From Pontederia crassipes (taxonomy: Eukaryota > Streptophyta > Magnoliopsida > Commelinales > Pontederiaceae): a DNA stretch of 64,000 nucleotides. Location of the stretch: positions 6,448,001 to 6,512,000 of the forward strand of contig JAUKPH010000018.1 in the NCBI GenBank assembly GCA_030549335.1, read 5' to 3'. Within the stretch, counting starts at the first letter, position 1. Each line of letters opens with the position of its first letter. The notes under the pieces were generated by a model. That model was not told the DNA's origin. It ran no database searches and worked only from the letters and a program-made list of their open reading frames with translations. Made by a program: the position numbers and the translations under genes. Positions 10,924 through 21,686 of this stretch are shown piece after piece.

Positions 10924-13392
10924 ATGCCAACAGGAAGGGACAAAGAGCTTAATTCTAGAAAAGAAGCAATTGATCAGAGAAGAATGATGGAAGTCATGAC
11001 GCAACATTTCCAACATCTTGAAAATATGATTACTGAACTTCATGATGAAGTAGATGTTCAAATTGCACAACTACAACAAGTTATACCACCAAATCAAAGA
11101 AGAAATTGTCAAAGACAACGTGCTCCTGATGAACATGATGAAGAGATGAAACAGAAAGATGATGGAAGTTGGAGAAAGTATAAGCGTGTTCTGATTGGAG
11201 GAAGAAGACATGATCAAGAAAATGTTTTCTATGCGCGTTGTTGTGTTATGGACAGAACTTGTGGATTGATTATTGATAGTGAAAGCTGCGTCAACCTTGC
11301 TAGCCATTACATGGTGGAGAAGTTGGGGCTACCAACCTTAAAGCACCCAAAACCATACAAACTTCAGTGGATAAACGATGGAGAAGAAGTCAAAGTGACT
11401 AAACAGGTGCTTGTGCCATTTAAAATTGGAAGATTTACGAATGAAGTATTATGTGATGTTGTGTCAATGCATGTTTGTCATATCCTTTTGGGGCAACCAT
11501 GGCAATATGATCGATGTGTGACACATGATGGTGCTACCAACCGTTATAAATGTCGCAAAGATGGGAGGAAATACACTCTAGCACCATTGCCACCTCAAGA
11601 AGTATACGAAGAGCAGATGCAACTTAAAGAGCGTGTAGCAGCCTACAACATTGAGAGGAAAAATTCGGTTACACAACAACACTTGAAGAAAGAAGAAGCT
11701 GATTGTTCAGCAACTCCAAACAGTTCTGAGAGTTGTGAGAAAGGCAAAGATGAAAAATATGAGTGCCACAACTTGAGTGATGAAAATGAGAGCCACAACA
11801 ATTTTGAGTGCTTAGAAAGGCCACTTTCTGAAATCATTGAAATGCAACATTTAGATGCTAAGTATTATGAGAGTTGTGAGAATGAGAGAAGATTAGATCT
11901 TGAGTGTTTAGAGAGGCCACCTCCAGAGAGATATGAGCAAAAGGACTTGAGTGTTGAGGCAAAAGAAAGAGAGTTCAGTAATGTTTCTCCTAATACTAAC
12001 CATCTTTTGTCTTTTGATTCTGATTTCTCCATGCAGATATGTTGGAGTGGAATACATGAAGTTATATTTCCTATCATTCAAGGATCTAAAAGAGACTGTA
12101 GTGAGTATATGACAAGATGTTTGAAAGGTCCATCTCCTTGCTTTGAAACTTTATATTTGTTGGATGTGACTAGTTTGCAAGGTTTAGTTGAGAGAGGTGT
12201 TCAATGCCATCCGTCCTTTTCATTTTCATATTTGTTGGGTGCTGGCTCATTTTATTTATGTGTTACAATGAAGTTCTGGAATGAATATTTTCTAATATTG
12301 AGCATCTTTGATTGGCTTATTTTGATATTTAAATTTTCTGATAAGAGTATAATCTTATTCATCTCCTTGAACCAACCATTGTGTCTTAGTAAAAACATTT
12401 CTTCAAAAAATTATTGCAGCTTGTCATATGATTTTTACATCACAAATGAGACATTTGCATCCATTGGAACTTTGCGTGTTTCCCACAAAATATCTGTGAT
12501 TATTTTCTTAGGAGGTATTTTGATTTATAGTAATAATTTACATGATCATTTGAGTGGAGTACATGAAGTTATAAATTCTCTCTTGCAAGGATTTGAAAGA
12601 GGTATTGAGTTTATGACAACTAGTTTGAAAAGACCAGTTCTTACTTTTCAAAGTTTATATTTGCTGGATGTGTCTGAGGTTTTAATTGAGAGAAGAATTG
12701 AGTGGCATGCAATCATTAGATCTGAATTTTCCATTCCACTTTCTTATTCATTGAGTGCTGAAACACTTTATTTGAGCCATATGGTGAAATTTTGTAATGA
12801 ATATTTTATAGTCCGGAGTACTTTTGATTGGTTGATTTTGATTTCAAGATTTTCTGAGCCTACCTTATTCATTTCTTTAAATTTATCTTTGTGCTTTCCT
12901 AAGATCATTTTTGCAGATGATGGTTGCAATCTTTCATATAATTTTCACATCATGATTCGAAAATTCATTGCATTTGCATTAGTAAGACTTTTGTGCAATT
13001 TTCATCAAAGATTTAAGAGTAACTTCTTAGGAGATATCTTGATTAATAGCAGTCAATTGCAAAGTAATTTTGATGATATTTTGGTTTGTTGCAAGGACTT
13101 GCATGATTCCCTTTATAAGCCAAGTTGTTTGATGCATTACAGATATATTTCACTTGCAGATTTTAAGGATCCATTTTATTTTGAGGGAAAAGATGTCCTT
13201 ATTTTGGAACTACTTAACAATTTCCTTGTTAGAACTCTAGTCCCATGGCATACATTCCACATTTCATTTGATAGGATCCTTATGCACAAGGGAAGGTCTC
13301 CAAAGTTTCGCACTTTGTTTCTTAAAATACCATCATCTCATGGGCATAAGATATTTCATCCAGGTGAGTATGAGAGACATTACTTTTTATAA
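10924..13392 (+). CDS. Retrotransposon ORF: coiled-coil N-terminus, retropepsin-like domain, duplicated C-terminal region
   Basis: 822 codons. Residues about 20-55 look like a coiled coil and could be a remnant of Gag; no capsid core or CCHC knuckle is visible. Residues about 95-225 match plant Ty3/gypsy proteases: the active-site loop IIDSESC (D118), then EKLGLPTLKHP, KQVLVPFKIGRF and the ILLGQPW flap-side motif (I187-G190). The usual Asp-Ser/Thr-Gly triad reads D-S-E, so catalysis is doubtful. Residues about 230-370 are a charged linker. Residues 375 to about 709 consist of two diverged copies of a ~169-residue unit, rich in hydrophobic and aromatic residues and unknown to me. FDDILV at 716-721 resembles the reverse transcriptase YFDD box, but no other RT motif surrounds it. 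RNase H and integrase are missing. The ATG chosen is the first in frame, just after the candidate leader intron, and matches the other copy. Confidence 0.8.
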   Translation: MPTGRDKELNSRKEAIDQRRMMEVMTQHFQHLENMITELHDEVDVQIAQLQQVIPPNQRRNCQRQRAPDEHDEEMKQKDDGSWRKYKRVLIGGRRHDQENVFYARCCVMDRTCGLIIDSESCVNLASHYMVEKLGLPTLKHPKPYKLQWINDGEEVKVTKQVLVPFKIGRFTNEVLCDVVSMHVCHILLGQPWQYDRCVTHDGATNRYKCRKDGRKYTLAPLPPQEVYEEQMQLKERVAAYNIERKNSVTQQHLKKEEADCSATPNSSESCEKGKDEKYECHNLSDENESHNNFECLERPLSEIIEMQHLDAKYYESCENERRLDLECLERPPPERYEQKDLSVEAKEREFSNVSPNTNHLLSFDSDFSMQICWSGIHEVIFPIIQGSKRDCSEYMTRCLKGPSPCFETLYLLDVTSLQGLVERGVQCHPSFSFSYLLGAGSFYLCVTMKFWNEYFLILSIFDWLILIFKFSDKSIILFISLNQPLCLSKNISSKNYCSLSYDFYITNETFASIGTLRVSHKISVIIFLGGILIYSNNLHDHLSGVHEVINSLLQGFERGIEFMTTSLKRPVLTFQSLYLLDVSEVLIERRIEWHAIIRSEFSIPLSYSLSAETLYLSHMVKFCNEYFIVRSTFDWLILISRFSEPTLFISLNLSLCFPKIIFADDGCNLSYNFHIMIRKFIAFALVRLLCNFHQRFKSNFLGDILINSSQLQSNFDDILVCCKDLHDSLYKPSCLMHYRYISLADFKDPFYFEGKDVLILELLNNFLVRTLVPWHTFHISFDRILMHKGRSPKFRTLFLKIPSSHGHKIFHPGEYERHYFL
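12046..13060 (+). repeat. Internal ~507-bp tandem duplication within the ORF
   Basis: AGTGGAATACATGAAG at 12046 recurs as AGTGGAGTACATGAAG at 12553, an offset of 507 bp or 169 codons in frame. Landmarks follow in the same order in both units: LYLLDV, ER-hydrophobic, FDWLILI, LFISLN, LSLCF/PLCLS, LSY-F, and FLGG/FLGD-ILI. By the end of the unit the offset is 519 bp, showing a small indel. Each unit has a hydrophobic stretch, around residues 453-470 and 625-642. The same duplication is in the second element, so it predates both insertions. Confidence 0.8.
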
Positions 13393-13422
13393 TACTTATG
13401 TCTTCTTTCTCTGCACTTGCAG
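13364..13422 (+). other. Candidate short intron at the 3' end of the ORF
   Basis: CAG|GTGAGTAT at 13361-13371 is a near-consensus donor. TTTCTCTGCACTTGCAG ending at 13422 is a good pyrimidine-rich acceptor. The 59-bp length is short for a plant intron. The second element has 61 bp here because of a 2-base indel, which would change the reading frame if the segment were coding. Splicing would end the main frame two codons later. Unproven. Confidence 0.35.
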
Positions 13423-13453
13423 GCTCTTAACTTGATGGTATGGATGAGAAATT

Positions 13454-13663
13454 GTGCTTGCAATTATCATTGAGATGCATCATGTAGTCATCAGACACAT
13501 GAAAGGGAAGTATCAATATCCTCATTATACGTGTCCTAAATTATTTAACAAATTCACATATGTGATAGGTTATATTTTCCTTATTGTGCATGTAGATTCC
13601 AGGACGAATCCTTTTGAAGATGAGGGAAATGATATGAATCTGGATATACTCTCCTTATTGTGA
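13454..13663 (+). pseudogene. Detached C-terminal fragment of the retrotransposon polyprotein frame
   Basis: A 69-codon open stretch downstream of the main ORF. Its end contains DSRTNPFEDEGND, a string typical of the extreme C-terminus of plant Ty3/gypsy polyproteins, where the coding sequence overlaps the polypurine tract. The fragment is conserved in the second element (22421-22630) with very few changes. It has no obvious start context of its own. It is best seen as the leftover 3' end of an ancestral polyprotein whose RT/integrase part is gone, possibly reached by splicing. It overlaps the first copy of the 74-bp duplication. Confidence 0.5.
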
Positions 13664-13712
13664 ATGCAGATTCGAGGACGAATCCTTTTGAAGAGGAGGG
13701 GAATGATATGAA
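13579..13712 (+). repeat. 74-bp tandem duplication spanning the PPT and LTR edge
   Basis: CCTTATTGTG at 13579 recurs at 13653, and TGATATGAA at 13630 recurs at 13704, both 74 bp apart. The 60-bp units carry the DSRTNPFE-coding segment, a polypurine tract and the first nine bases of the LTR. Only the second unit joins the real 3' LTR; the first holds a decoy PPT (GATGAGGGAAA) and a decoy LTR start. The duplication is shared with the second element. Confidence 0.88.
13691..13703 (+). other. Polypurine tract of retrotransposon 1
   Basis: AAGAGGAGGGGAA lies immediately before the 3' LTR start TGATATG. It is the expected primer for plus-strand DNA synthesis. Confidence 0.93.
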
Positions 13713-14390
13713 CCAGGAAACGCATACATTGCAGCCGGCAATAGAAGATTGTTCTAACAAAGTTGGATGATCAAGATAATGGTGTGGATCTCAGGCATAA
13801 GGAAATTGAAGATAATCAAGAATGTTTGGAATTTATAATTGATCCGTTACAAGATTGAGTTAGATCAGATCCAACTTCTCAACGGGTTATAAATTGGGCC
13901 GCATGAAGAGTCAGCATAACTTGGGCCAAATAAATCATGGTTTAACCATATTTATTTGAAATTTTCGGAATTAATTAAATATGGAATATGCTGATGAGGA
14001 TTTAACAGAAATTGAGTTTGTTATTTTGTTAAATTAGTTAGGTTACTTGTGGGCTAAGTTAGGGTATTTTCTTTCAGCCCAAATTCTATTTCTAGGGCCT
14101 ATAAATACTGTTACTCATTGTTATGTTAGACATCTTTGAATCTATGAAAATTATGGCTTAATTGCTTTGCTGTGAGGGAACTCCTGCAACCCGTTCTTCG
14201 GGAACTTCCGCTGTTAATTACAAGGTTGGCTATCTTGTGGTTAAATCCATCTATTTATAATATCGATTGCTTGGTTCATTGTAATCTTGAGGTTGATATT
14301 CCGCTGCCTTGAAAATTCGTTTGATCTCGTTTCTTTGATTATCATATATTGTTCCGGTCACTCAAGGCATTGTTCTTGAGCATCGTATCA
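13704..14390 (+). repeat. 3' LTR of retrotransposon 1
   Basis: 687 bp, with no difference seen from the 5' LTR at 9166-9852. An open frame from the upstream NPFEEEGND segment (from about 13666) runs across the boundary for about 22 LTR codons to a TGA at 13768-13770. This recalls chromoviruses of the CRM type, whose polyprotein ends inside the 3' LTR. Confidence 0.96.
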
Positions 14391-14395
14391 CTAAG
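14391..14395. repeat. Target-site duplication (right) of retrotransposon 1
   Basis: CTAAG, identical to 9161-9165, followed at once by the interrupted satellite monomer. Confidence 0.95.
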
Positions 14396-17269
14396 ACTCT
14401 AATCCCTAAGACCGTTATCTTTGATTGTAACGGTTCAACTTCGGTTTGAAATAGAGTTAAAGTTCTAAAGATCTATCACCTCTTAGGACACTCAAAGGTT
14501 GTCATAAGTATCTATAACTTATAGCTTTGAACCTAACTCTAAGACTCTAATCCCTAAGACCGTTATCTTTGATTGTAACGGTTCAACTTCGGTTTGAAAT
14601 AGAGTTAAAGTTCTAAAGATCTATCACCTCTTAGGACACCCAAAGGTTGTAATAAGTATCTATAACTTATAGCTTTGAACCTAACTCTAAGACTCTAATC
14701 CCTAAGAGCGTTATCTTTGATTGTAACGGTTCAACTTCGGTTTGAAATAGAGTTAAAGTTCTAAAGATCTATCACCTCTTAGGACACCCAAAGGTTGTTA
14801 TAAGTATCTATAACTTATAGCTTTGAACCTAACTCTAAGACTCTAATCCCTAAGAGCGTTATCTTTGATTGTAACGGTTCAACTTCGGTTTCAAATAGAG
14901 TTAAAGATCTAAAGATCTATCACCTCTTAGGACACCCAAAGGTTGTCATAAGTATCTATAACTTATAGCTTTGAACCTAACTCTAAGACTCTAATCCCTA
15001 AGAGCGTTATCTTTGATTGTAACGGTTCAACTTCGGTTTGAAATAGAATTAAAGTTCTAAAGATCTATCACCTCTTAGGACACCCAGAGGTTGTCATAAG
15101 TATCTATAACTTATAGCTTTGAACCTAACTCTAAGACTCTAATCCCTAAGAGCGTTATCTTTGATTGTAACGGTTCAACTTCGGTTTGAAATAGAGTTAA
15201 AGTTCTAAAGATCTATCACCTCTTAGGACACCCAAAGGTTGTAATAAGTATCTATAACTTATAGCTTTGAACCTAACTCTAAGACTCTAATCCCTAAGAG
15301 CGTTATCTTTGATTGTAACGGTTCAACTTCGGTTTGAAATAGAGTTAAAGTTCTAAAGATCTATCACCTCTTAGGACACCCAAAGGTTGTCATAAGTATC
15401 TATAACTTATAGCTTTGAACCTAACTCTAAGACTCTAATCCCTAAGAGCGTTATCTTTGATTGTAACGGTTCAACTTCGGTTCGAATTAGAGTTAAAGTT
15501 CTAAAGATCTATCACCTCTTAGGACACCCAAAGGTTGTAATAAGTATCTATAACTTATAGCTTTGAACCTAACTCTAAGACTCTAATCCCTAAGAGCGTT
15601 ATCTTTGATTGTAACGGTTCAACTTCGGTTTGAAATAGAGTTAAAGTTCTAAAGATCTATCACCTCTTAGGACACCCAAAGGTTGTCATAAGTATCTATA
15701 ACTTATAGCTTTGAACCTAACTCTAAGACTCTAATCCCTAAGAGCGTTATCTTTGATTGTAACGGTTCAACTTCGGTTTGAAATAGAGTTAAAGTTCTAA
15801 AGATCTATCACCTTTTAGGACACCCAAAGGTCGTAATAAGTATCTATAACTTATAGCTTTGAACCTAACTCTAAGTCTCTAATCCCCAAGAGCGTTATCT
15901 TTAATTGTAACGGTTCAACTTCGGTTTGAAATAGAATTAAAGTTCTAAAGATGTATCACCTCTTAGGACACCCAAAGGTTGTTATAAGTATCTATAACTT
16001 ATAGCTTTGAACCTAACTCTAAGAGTCTAATCCCCAAGAGCGTTATCTTTGATTGTAACGGTTCAACTTCGGTTTGAAATAGAGTTAAAGTTCTAAAGAT
16101 CTATCACCTCTTAGGACACCCAAAGGTTGTCATAAGTATCTATAACTTATAGCTTTGAACCTAACTCTAAGACTCTAATCCCTAAGAGCGTTATCTTTGA
16201 TTGTAACGGTTCAACTTCGGTTTGAAATAGAGTTAAAGTTCTTAAGATCTATCACCTCTTAGGACACCCAAAGGTTGTAATAAGTATCTATAACTTATAG
16301 CTTTGAACCTAACTCTAAGACTCTAATCCCTAAGAGCGTTATATTTGATTGTAACGGTTCAACTTCGGTTTGAAAAAGAGTTAAAGTTCTAAAGATCTAT
16401 CACCTCTTAGGACACCCAAAGGTTGTCATAAGTATCTATAACTTATAGCTTTGAACCTAACTCTAAGACTCTAATCCCTAAGAGCGTTATCTTTGATTGT
16501 AACGGTTCAACTTCGGTTTGAAATAGAGTTAAAGTTCTAAAGATCTATCACCTCTTAGGACACCCAAAGGTTGTAATAAGTATCTATAACTTATAGCTTT
16601 GAACCTAACTCTAAGTCTCTAATCCCCAAGAGCGTTATCTTTGATTGTAACGGTTCAACTTCGGTTTGAAATAGAATTAAAGTTCTAAAGATCTATCACC
16701 TCTTAGGACACCCAAAGGTTGTCATAAGTATCTGTAACTTATAGCTTTGAACCTAACTCTAAGACTCTAATCCCTAAGAGCGTTATCTTTGATTGTAACG
16801 GTTCAACTTCGGTTTGAAATAGAGTTAAAGTTCTAAAGATCTATCACCTCTTAGGACACCCAAAGGTTGTAATAAGTATCTATAACTTATAGCTTTGAAC
16901 CTAACTCTAAGACTCTAATCCCTAAGAGCGTTATCTTTGATTGTAACGGTTCAACTTCGGTTTGAAATAGAGTTAAAGTTCTAAAGATCTATCACCTCTT
17001 AGGACACCCAAAGGTTGTAATAAGTATCTATAACTTATAGCTTTGAAACTAACTATAAGTCTCTAATCCCCAAGAGCGTTATCTCTGATTGTAACGGTTC
17101 AACTTCGATTTGAAATAGAATTAAAGTTCTAAAGATCTATCACCTCTTAGGACACCCAAAGGTTGTTATAAGTATCTATAACTTATAGCTTTGAACCTAA
17201 CTCTAACACTCTAATCCCTAAGAGCGTTATCTTTGATTGTAACGGTTCAACTTCGGTTTGAAATAGAGT

Positions 17270-20200
17270 TAAAGTTCTTAAGATCTATCACCTCTTAGGT
17301 CACCCAAAGGTTGTAATAAGTATCTATAACTTATAGCTTTGAACCTAACTCTAAGACTCTAATCCCTAAGAGCGTTATATTTCATTGTAACGATTCAACT
17401 TCGGTTTGAAAGAGAGTTAAAGTTCTAAAGATCTATCACCTCTTAGGACACCCAAAGGTTGTCATAAGTATCTATAACTTATAGCTTTGAACCTAACTCC
17501 TAAGACTCTAATCCCTAAGAGCGTTATCTTTGATTGTAACGGTTCAACTTCGGTTTGAAATAGAGTTAAAGTTCTAAAGATCTATCACCTCTTAGGACAC
17601 CCAAAGGTTGTAATAAGTATCTATAACTTATAGCTTTGAACCTAACTCTAAGTCTCTAATCCCCAAGAGCGTTATCTTTGATTGTAACGGTTCAACTTCG
17701 GTTTGAAATAGAATTAAAGTTCTAAAGATCTATCACCTCTTAGGACACCCAAAGGTTGTCATAAGTATCTATAACTTATAGCTTTGAACCTAACTCTAAG
17801 ACTCTAATCCCTAAGAGCGTTATCTTTGATTGTAACGGTTCAACTTTGGTTTGAAATAGAGTTAAAGTTCTAAAGATCTATCACCTCTTAGGACACCCAA
17901 AGGTTGTAATAAGTATCTATAACTTATAGCTTTGAACCTAACTCTAAGTCTCTAATCCCCAAGAGCGTTATCTTTGATTGTAACGGTTCAACTTCGGTTT
18001 GAAATCGAATTAAAGTTCTAAAGATCTATCACCTCTTAGGACACCCAGAGGTTGTCATAAGTATCTATAACTTATAGCTTTGAACCTAACTCTAAGACTC
18101 TAATCCCTAAGAGCGTTATCTTTGATTGTAACGGTTCAACTTCGGTTTGAAATAGAGTTAAAGTTCTAAAGATCTATCACCTCTTAGGACACCCAAAGGT
18201 TGTAACAAGTATCTATAACTTATAGCTTTGAACGTAACTCTAAGACTCTAATCCCTAAGAGCGTTATCTTTGATTGTAACGGTTCAACTTCGGTTTGAAA
18301 TAGAGTTAAAGTTCTAAAGATCTATCACGTCTTAGGACACCCAAAGGCCGTAATAAGTATCTATAACTTATAGCTTTGAACCTAACTCTAAGTCTCTAAT
18401 CCCCAAGAGCGTTATCTTTGATTGTAACGGTTCAACTTCGGTTTGAAATAGAATTAAAGTTCTAAAGATCTATCACCTCTTAGGACACCCAGAGGTTGTC
18501 ATAAGTATCTATAACTTATATCTTTGAACCTAACTCTAAGACTCTAATCCCTAAGAGCGTTATCTTTGATTGTAACGGTTCAACTTCGGTTTGAAATAGA
18601 GTTAAAGTTCTAAAGATCTATCACCTCTTAGGACACCCAAAGTTTGTAATAAGTATCTATAACTTATAGCTTTGAACCTAACTCTAAGACTCTAATCCCT
18701 AAGAGCGTTATCTTTGATTGTAACGGTTCAACTTCGGTTTGAAATAGAGTTAAAGTTCTAAAGATCTATCACCTCTTAGGACACCCAAAGGTTGTCATAA
18801 GTATCTATAACTTATAGCTTTGAACCTAACTCTAAGACTCTAATCCCTAAGAGCGTTTTCTTTGATTGTAACGGTTCAACTTCGGTTTGAAATAGAGTTA
18901 AAGTTCTTAAGATCTATCACCTCTTAGGTCACCCAAAGGTTGTAATAAGTATCTATAACTTATAGCTTTGAACCTAACTCTAAGACTCTAATCCCTAAGA
19001 GCGTTATATTTCATTGTAACGATTCAACTTCGGTTTGAAAGAGAGTTAAAGTTCTAAAGATCTATCACCTCTTAGGACACCCAAAGGTTGTCATAAGTAT
19101 CTATAACTTATAGCTTTGAACCTAACTCCTAAGACTCTAATCCCTAAGAGCGTTATCTTTGATTGTAACGGTTCAACTTCGGTTTGAAATAGAGTTAAAG
19201 TTCTAAAGATCTATCACCTCTTAGGACACCCAAAGGTTGTAATAAGTATCTATAACTTATAGCTTTGAACCTAACTCTAAGTCTCTAATCCCCAAGAGCG
19301 TTATCTTTGATTGTAACGGTTCAACTTCGGTTTGAAATAGAATTAAAGTTCTAAAGATCTATCACCTCTTAGGACACCCAAAGGTTGTCATAAGTATCTA
19401 TAACTTATAGCTTTGAACCTAACTCTAAGACTCTAATCCCTAAGAGCGTTATCTTTGATTGTAACGGTTCAACTTCGGTTTGAAATAGAGTTAAAGTTCT
19501 AAAGATCTATCACCTCTTAGGACACCCAAAGGTTGTAATAAGTATCTATAACTTATAGCTTTGAACCTAACTCTAAGTCTCTAATCCCCAAGAGCGTTAT
19601 CTTTGATTGTAACGGTTCAACTTCGGTTTGAAATAGAATTAAAGTTCTAAAGATCTATCACCTCTTAGGACACCCAGAGGTTGTCATAAGTATCTATAAC
19701 TTATAGCTTTGAACCTAACTCTAAGACTCTAATCCCTAAGAGCGTTATCTTTGATTGTAACGGTTCAACTTCGGTTTGAAATAGAGTTAAAGTTCTAAAG
19801 ATCTATCACCTCTTAGGACACCCAAAGGTTGTAACAAGTATCTATAACTTATAGCTTTGAACGTAACTCTAAGACTCTAATCCCTAAGAGCGTTATCTTT
19901 GATTGTAACGGTTCAACTTCGGTTTGAAATAGAGTTAAAGTTCTAAAGATCTATCACGTCTTAGGACACCCAAAGGCCGTAATAAGTATCTATAACTTAT
20001 AGCTTTGAACCTAACTCTAAGTCTCTAATCCCCAAGAGCGTTATCTTTGATTGTAACGGTTCAACTTCGGTTTGAAATAGAATTAAAGTTCTAAAGATCT
20101 ATCACCTCTTAGGACACCCAGAGGTTGTCATAAGTATCTATAACTTATAGCTTTGAACCTAACTCTAAGACTCTAATCGCTAAGAGCGTTATCTTTGATT

Positions 20201-20530
20201 GTAACGGTTCAACTTCGGTTTGAAATAGAGTTAAAGTTCTAAAGATCTATCACCTCTTAGGACACCCAAAGTTTGTAATAAGTATCTATAACTTATAGCT
20301 TTGAACCTAACTCTAAGACTCTAATCCCTAAGAGCGTTATCTTTGATTGTAACGGTTCAACTTCGGTTTGAAATAGAGTTAAAGTTCTAAAGATCTATCA
20401 CCTCTTAAGACACCCAAAGGTTGTCATAAGTATCTATAACTTATAGCTTTGAACCTAACTCTAAGACTCTAATCCCTAAGAGCGTTATCTTTGATTGTAA
20501 CGGTTCAACTTCGGTTTGAAATAGAGTTAA
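17270..20530 (+). repeat. 1629-bp (11-monomer) higher-order repeat, two copies plus a partial
   Basis: The rare variant TTATATTTCATTG lies at offsets of 1629 bp (TTCATTG at 17381, 19010 and 20639). 1629 is 11 x 148 + 1, the extra base coming from the AACTCCTAAG variant monomer. Other rare variants keep the same spacing, including CACGTCTTAGG with GGCCGTAATAAG near 18330 and 19960. A further copy of the marker at 28105 fits 15 monomers + 1 once the second retrotransposon is removed. Boundaries are approximate. Confidence 0.85.
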
Positions 20531-21686
20531 AGTTCTTAAGATCTATCACCTCTTAGGTCACCCAAAGGTTGTAATAAGTATCTATAACTTATAGCTTTGA
20601 ACCTAACTCTAAGACTCTAATCCCTAAGAGCGTTATATTTCATTGTAACGATTCAACTTCGGTTTGAAAGAGAGTTAAAGTTCTAAAGATCTATCACCTC
20701 TTAGGACACCCAAAGGTTGTCATAAGTATCTATAACTTATAGCTTTGAACCTAACTCCTAAGACTCTAATCCCTAAGAGCGTTATCTTTGATTGTAACGG
20801 TTCAACTTCGGTTTGAAATAGAGTTAAAGTTCTAAAGATCTATCACCTCTTAGGACACCCAAAGGTTGTAATAAGTATCTATAACTTATAGCTTTGAACC
20901 TAACTCTAAGTCTCTAATCCCCAAGAGCGTTATCTTTGATTGTAACGGTTCAACTTCGGTTTGAAATAGAATTAAAGTTCTAAAGATCTATCACCTCTTA
21001 GGACACCCAAAGGTTGTCATAAGTATCTATAACTTATAGCTTTGAACCTAACTCTAAGACTCTAATCCCTAAGAGCGTTATCTTTGATTGTAACGGTTCA
21101 ACTTCGGTTTGAAATAGAGTTAAAGTTCTAAAGATCTATCACCTCTTAGGACACCCAAAGGTTGTAATAAGTATCTATAACTTATAGCTTTGAACCTAAC
21201 TCTAAGACTCTAATCCCTAAGAGCGTTATCTTTGATTGTAACGGTTCAACTTCGGTTTGAAATAGAGTTAAAGTTCTAAAGATCTATCACCTCTTAGGAC
21301 ACCCAAAGGTTGTAATAAGTATCTATAACTTATAGCTTTGAAACTAACTATAAGTCTCTAATCCCCAAGAGCGTTATCTTTGATTGTAACGGTTCAACTT
21401 CGATTTGAAATAGAATTAAAGTTCTAAAGATCTATCACCTCTTAGGACACCCCAAGGTTGTTATAAGTATCTATAACTTATAGCTTTGAACCTAACTCTA
21501 ACACTCTAATCCCTAAGAGCGTTATCTTTGATTGTAACGGTTCAACTTCGGTTTGAAATAGAGTTAAAGTTCTAAAGATCTATCACCTCTTAGGACACCC
21601 AAAGGTTGTAACAAGTATCTATAACTTATAGCTTTGAACGTAACTCTAAGACTCTAATCCCTAAGAGCGATATCTTTGATTGTAAC

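Larger units (their letters stand above)
9166..14390 (+). mobile_element. Complete non-autonomous Ty3/gypsy-like LTR retrotransposon, copy 1
   Basis: A 5225-bp element inserted in the satellite. In order it has a 5' LTR (9166-9852), an initiator-Met-tRNA PBS (9855-9867), a long leader with repeats and a candidate intron, an 822-codon ORF (10924-13392), a degenerate tail (13454-13703), a polypurine tract (13691-13703) and a 3' LTR (13704-14390). It is flanked by CTAAG duplications. I see no difference between the two LTRs on reading, so the insertion is recent. The ORF has a retropepsin-like domain, but no reverse transcriptase, RNase H or integrase is recognisable, so mobility would need an autonomous partner. 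The protease sequence style suggests a plant chromovirus; the exact lineage is not settled. A related copy lies at 21692-26931 in opposite orientation. Confidence 0.95.

Noticed and set aside
11071..12077. Short antisense reading frames within the retrotransposon ORF, and their copies at 24010-25235
   Set aside because: They are shadows of the sense ORF with no domain or start context.
12250..12860. Envelope-like or transmembrane protein in the hydrophobic repeat units
   Set aside because: Hydrophobic stretches exist, but there is no signal peptide, cleavage motif or fusion-peptide pattern, and AT-rich drift can produce them.
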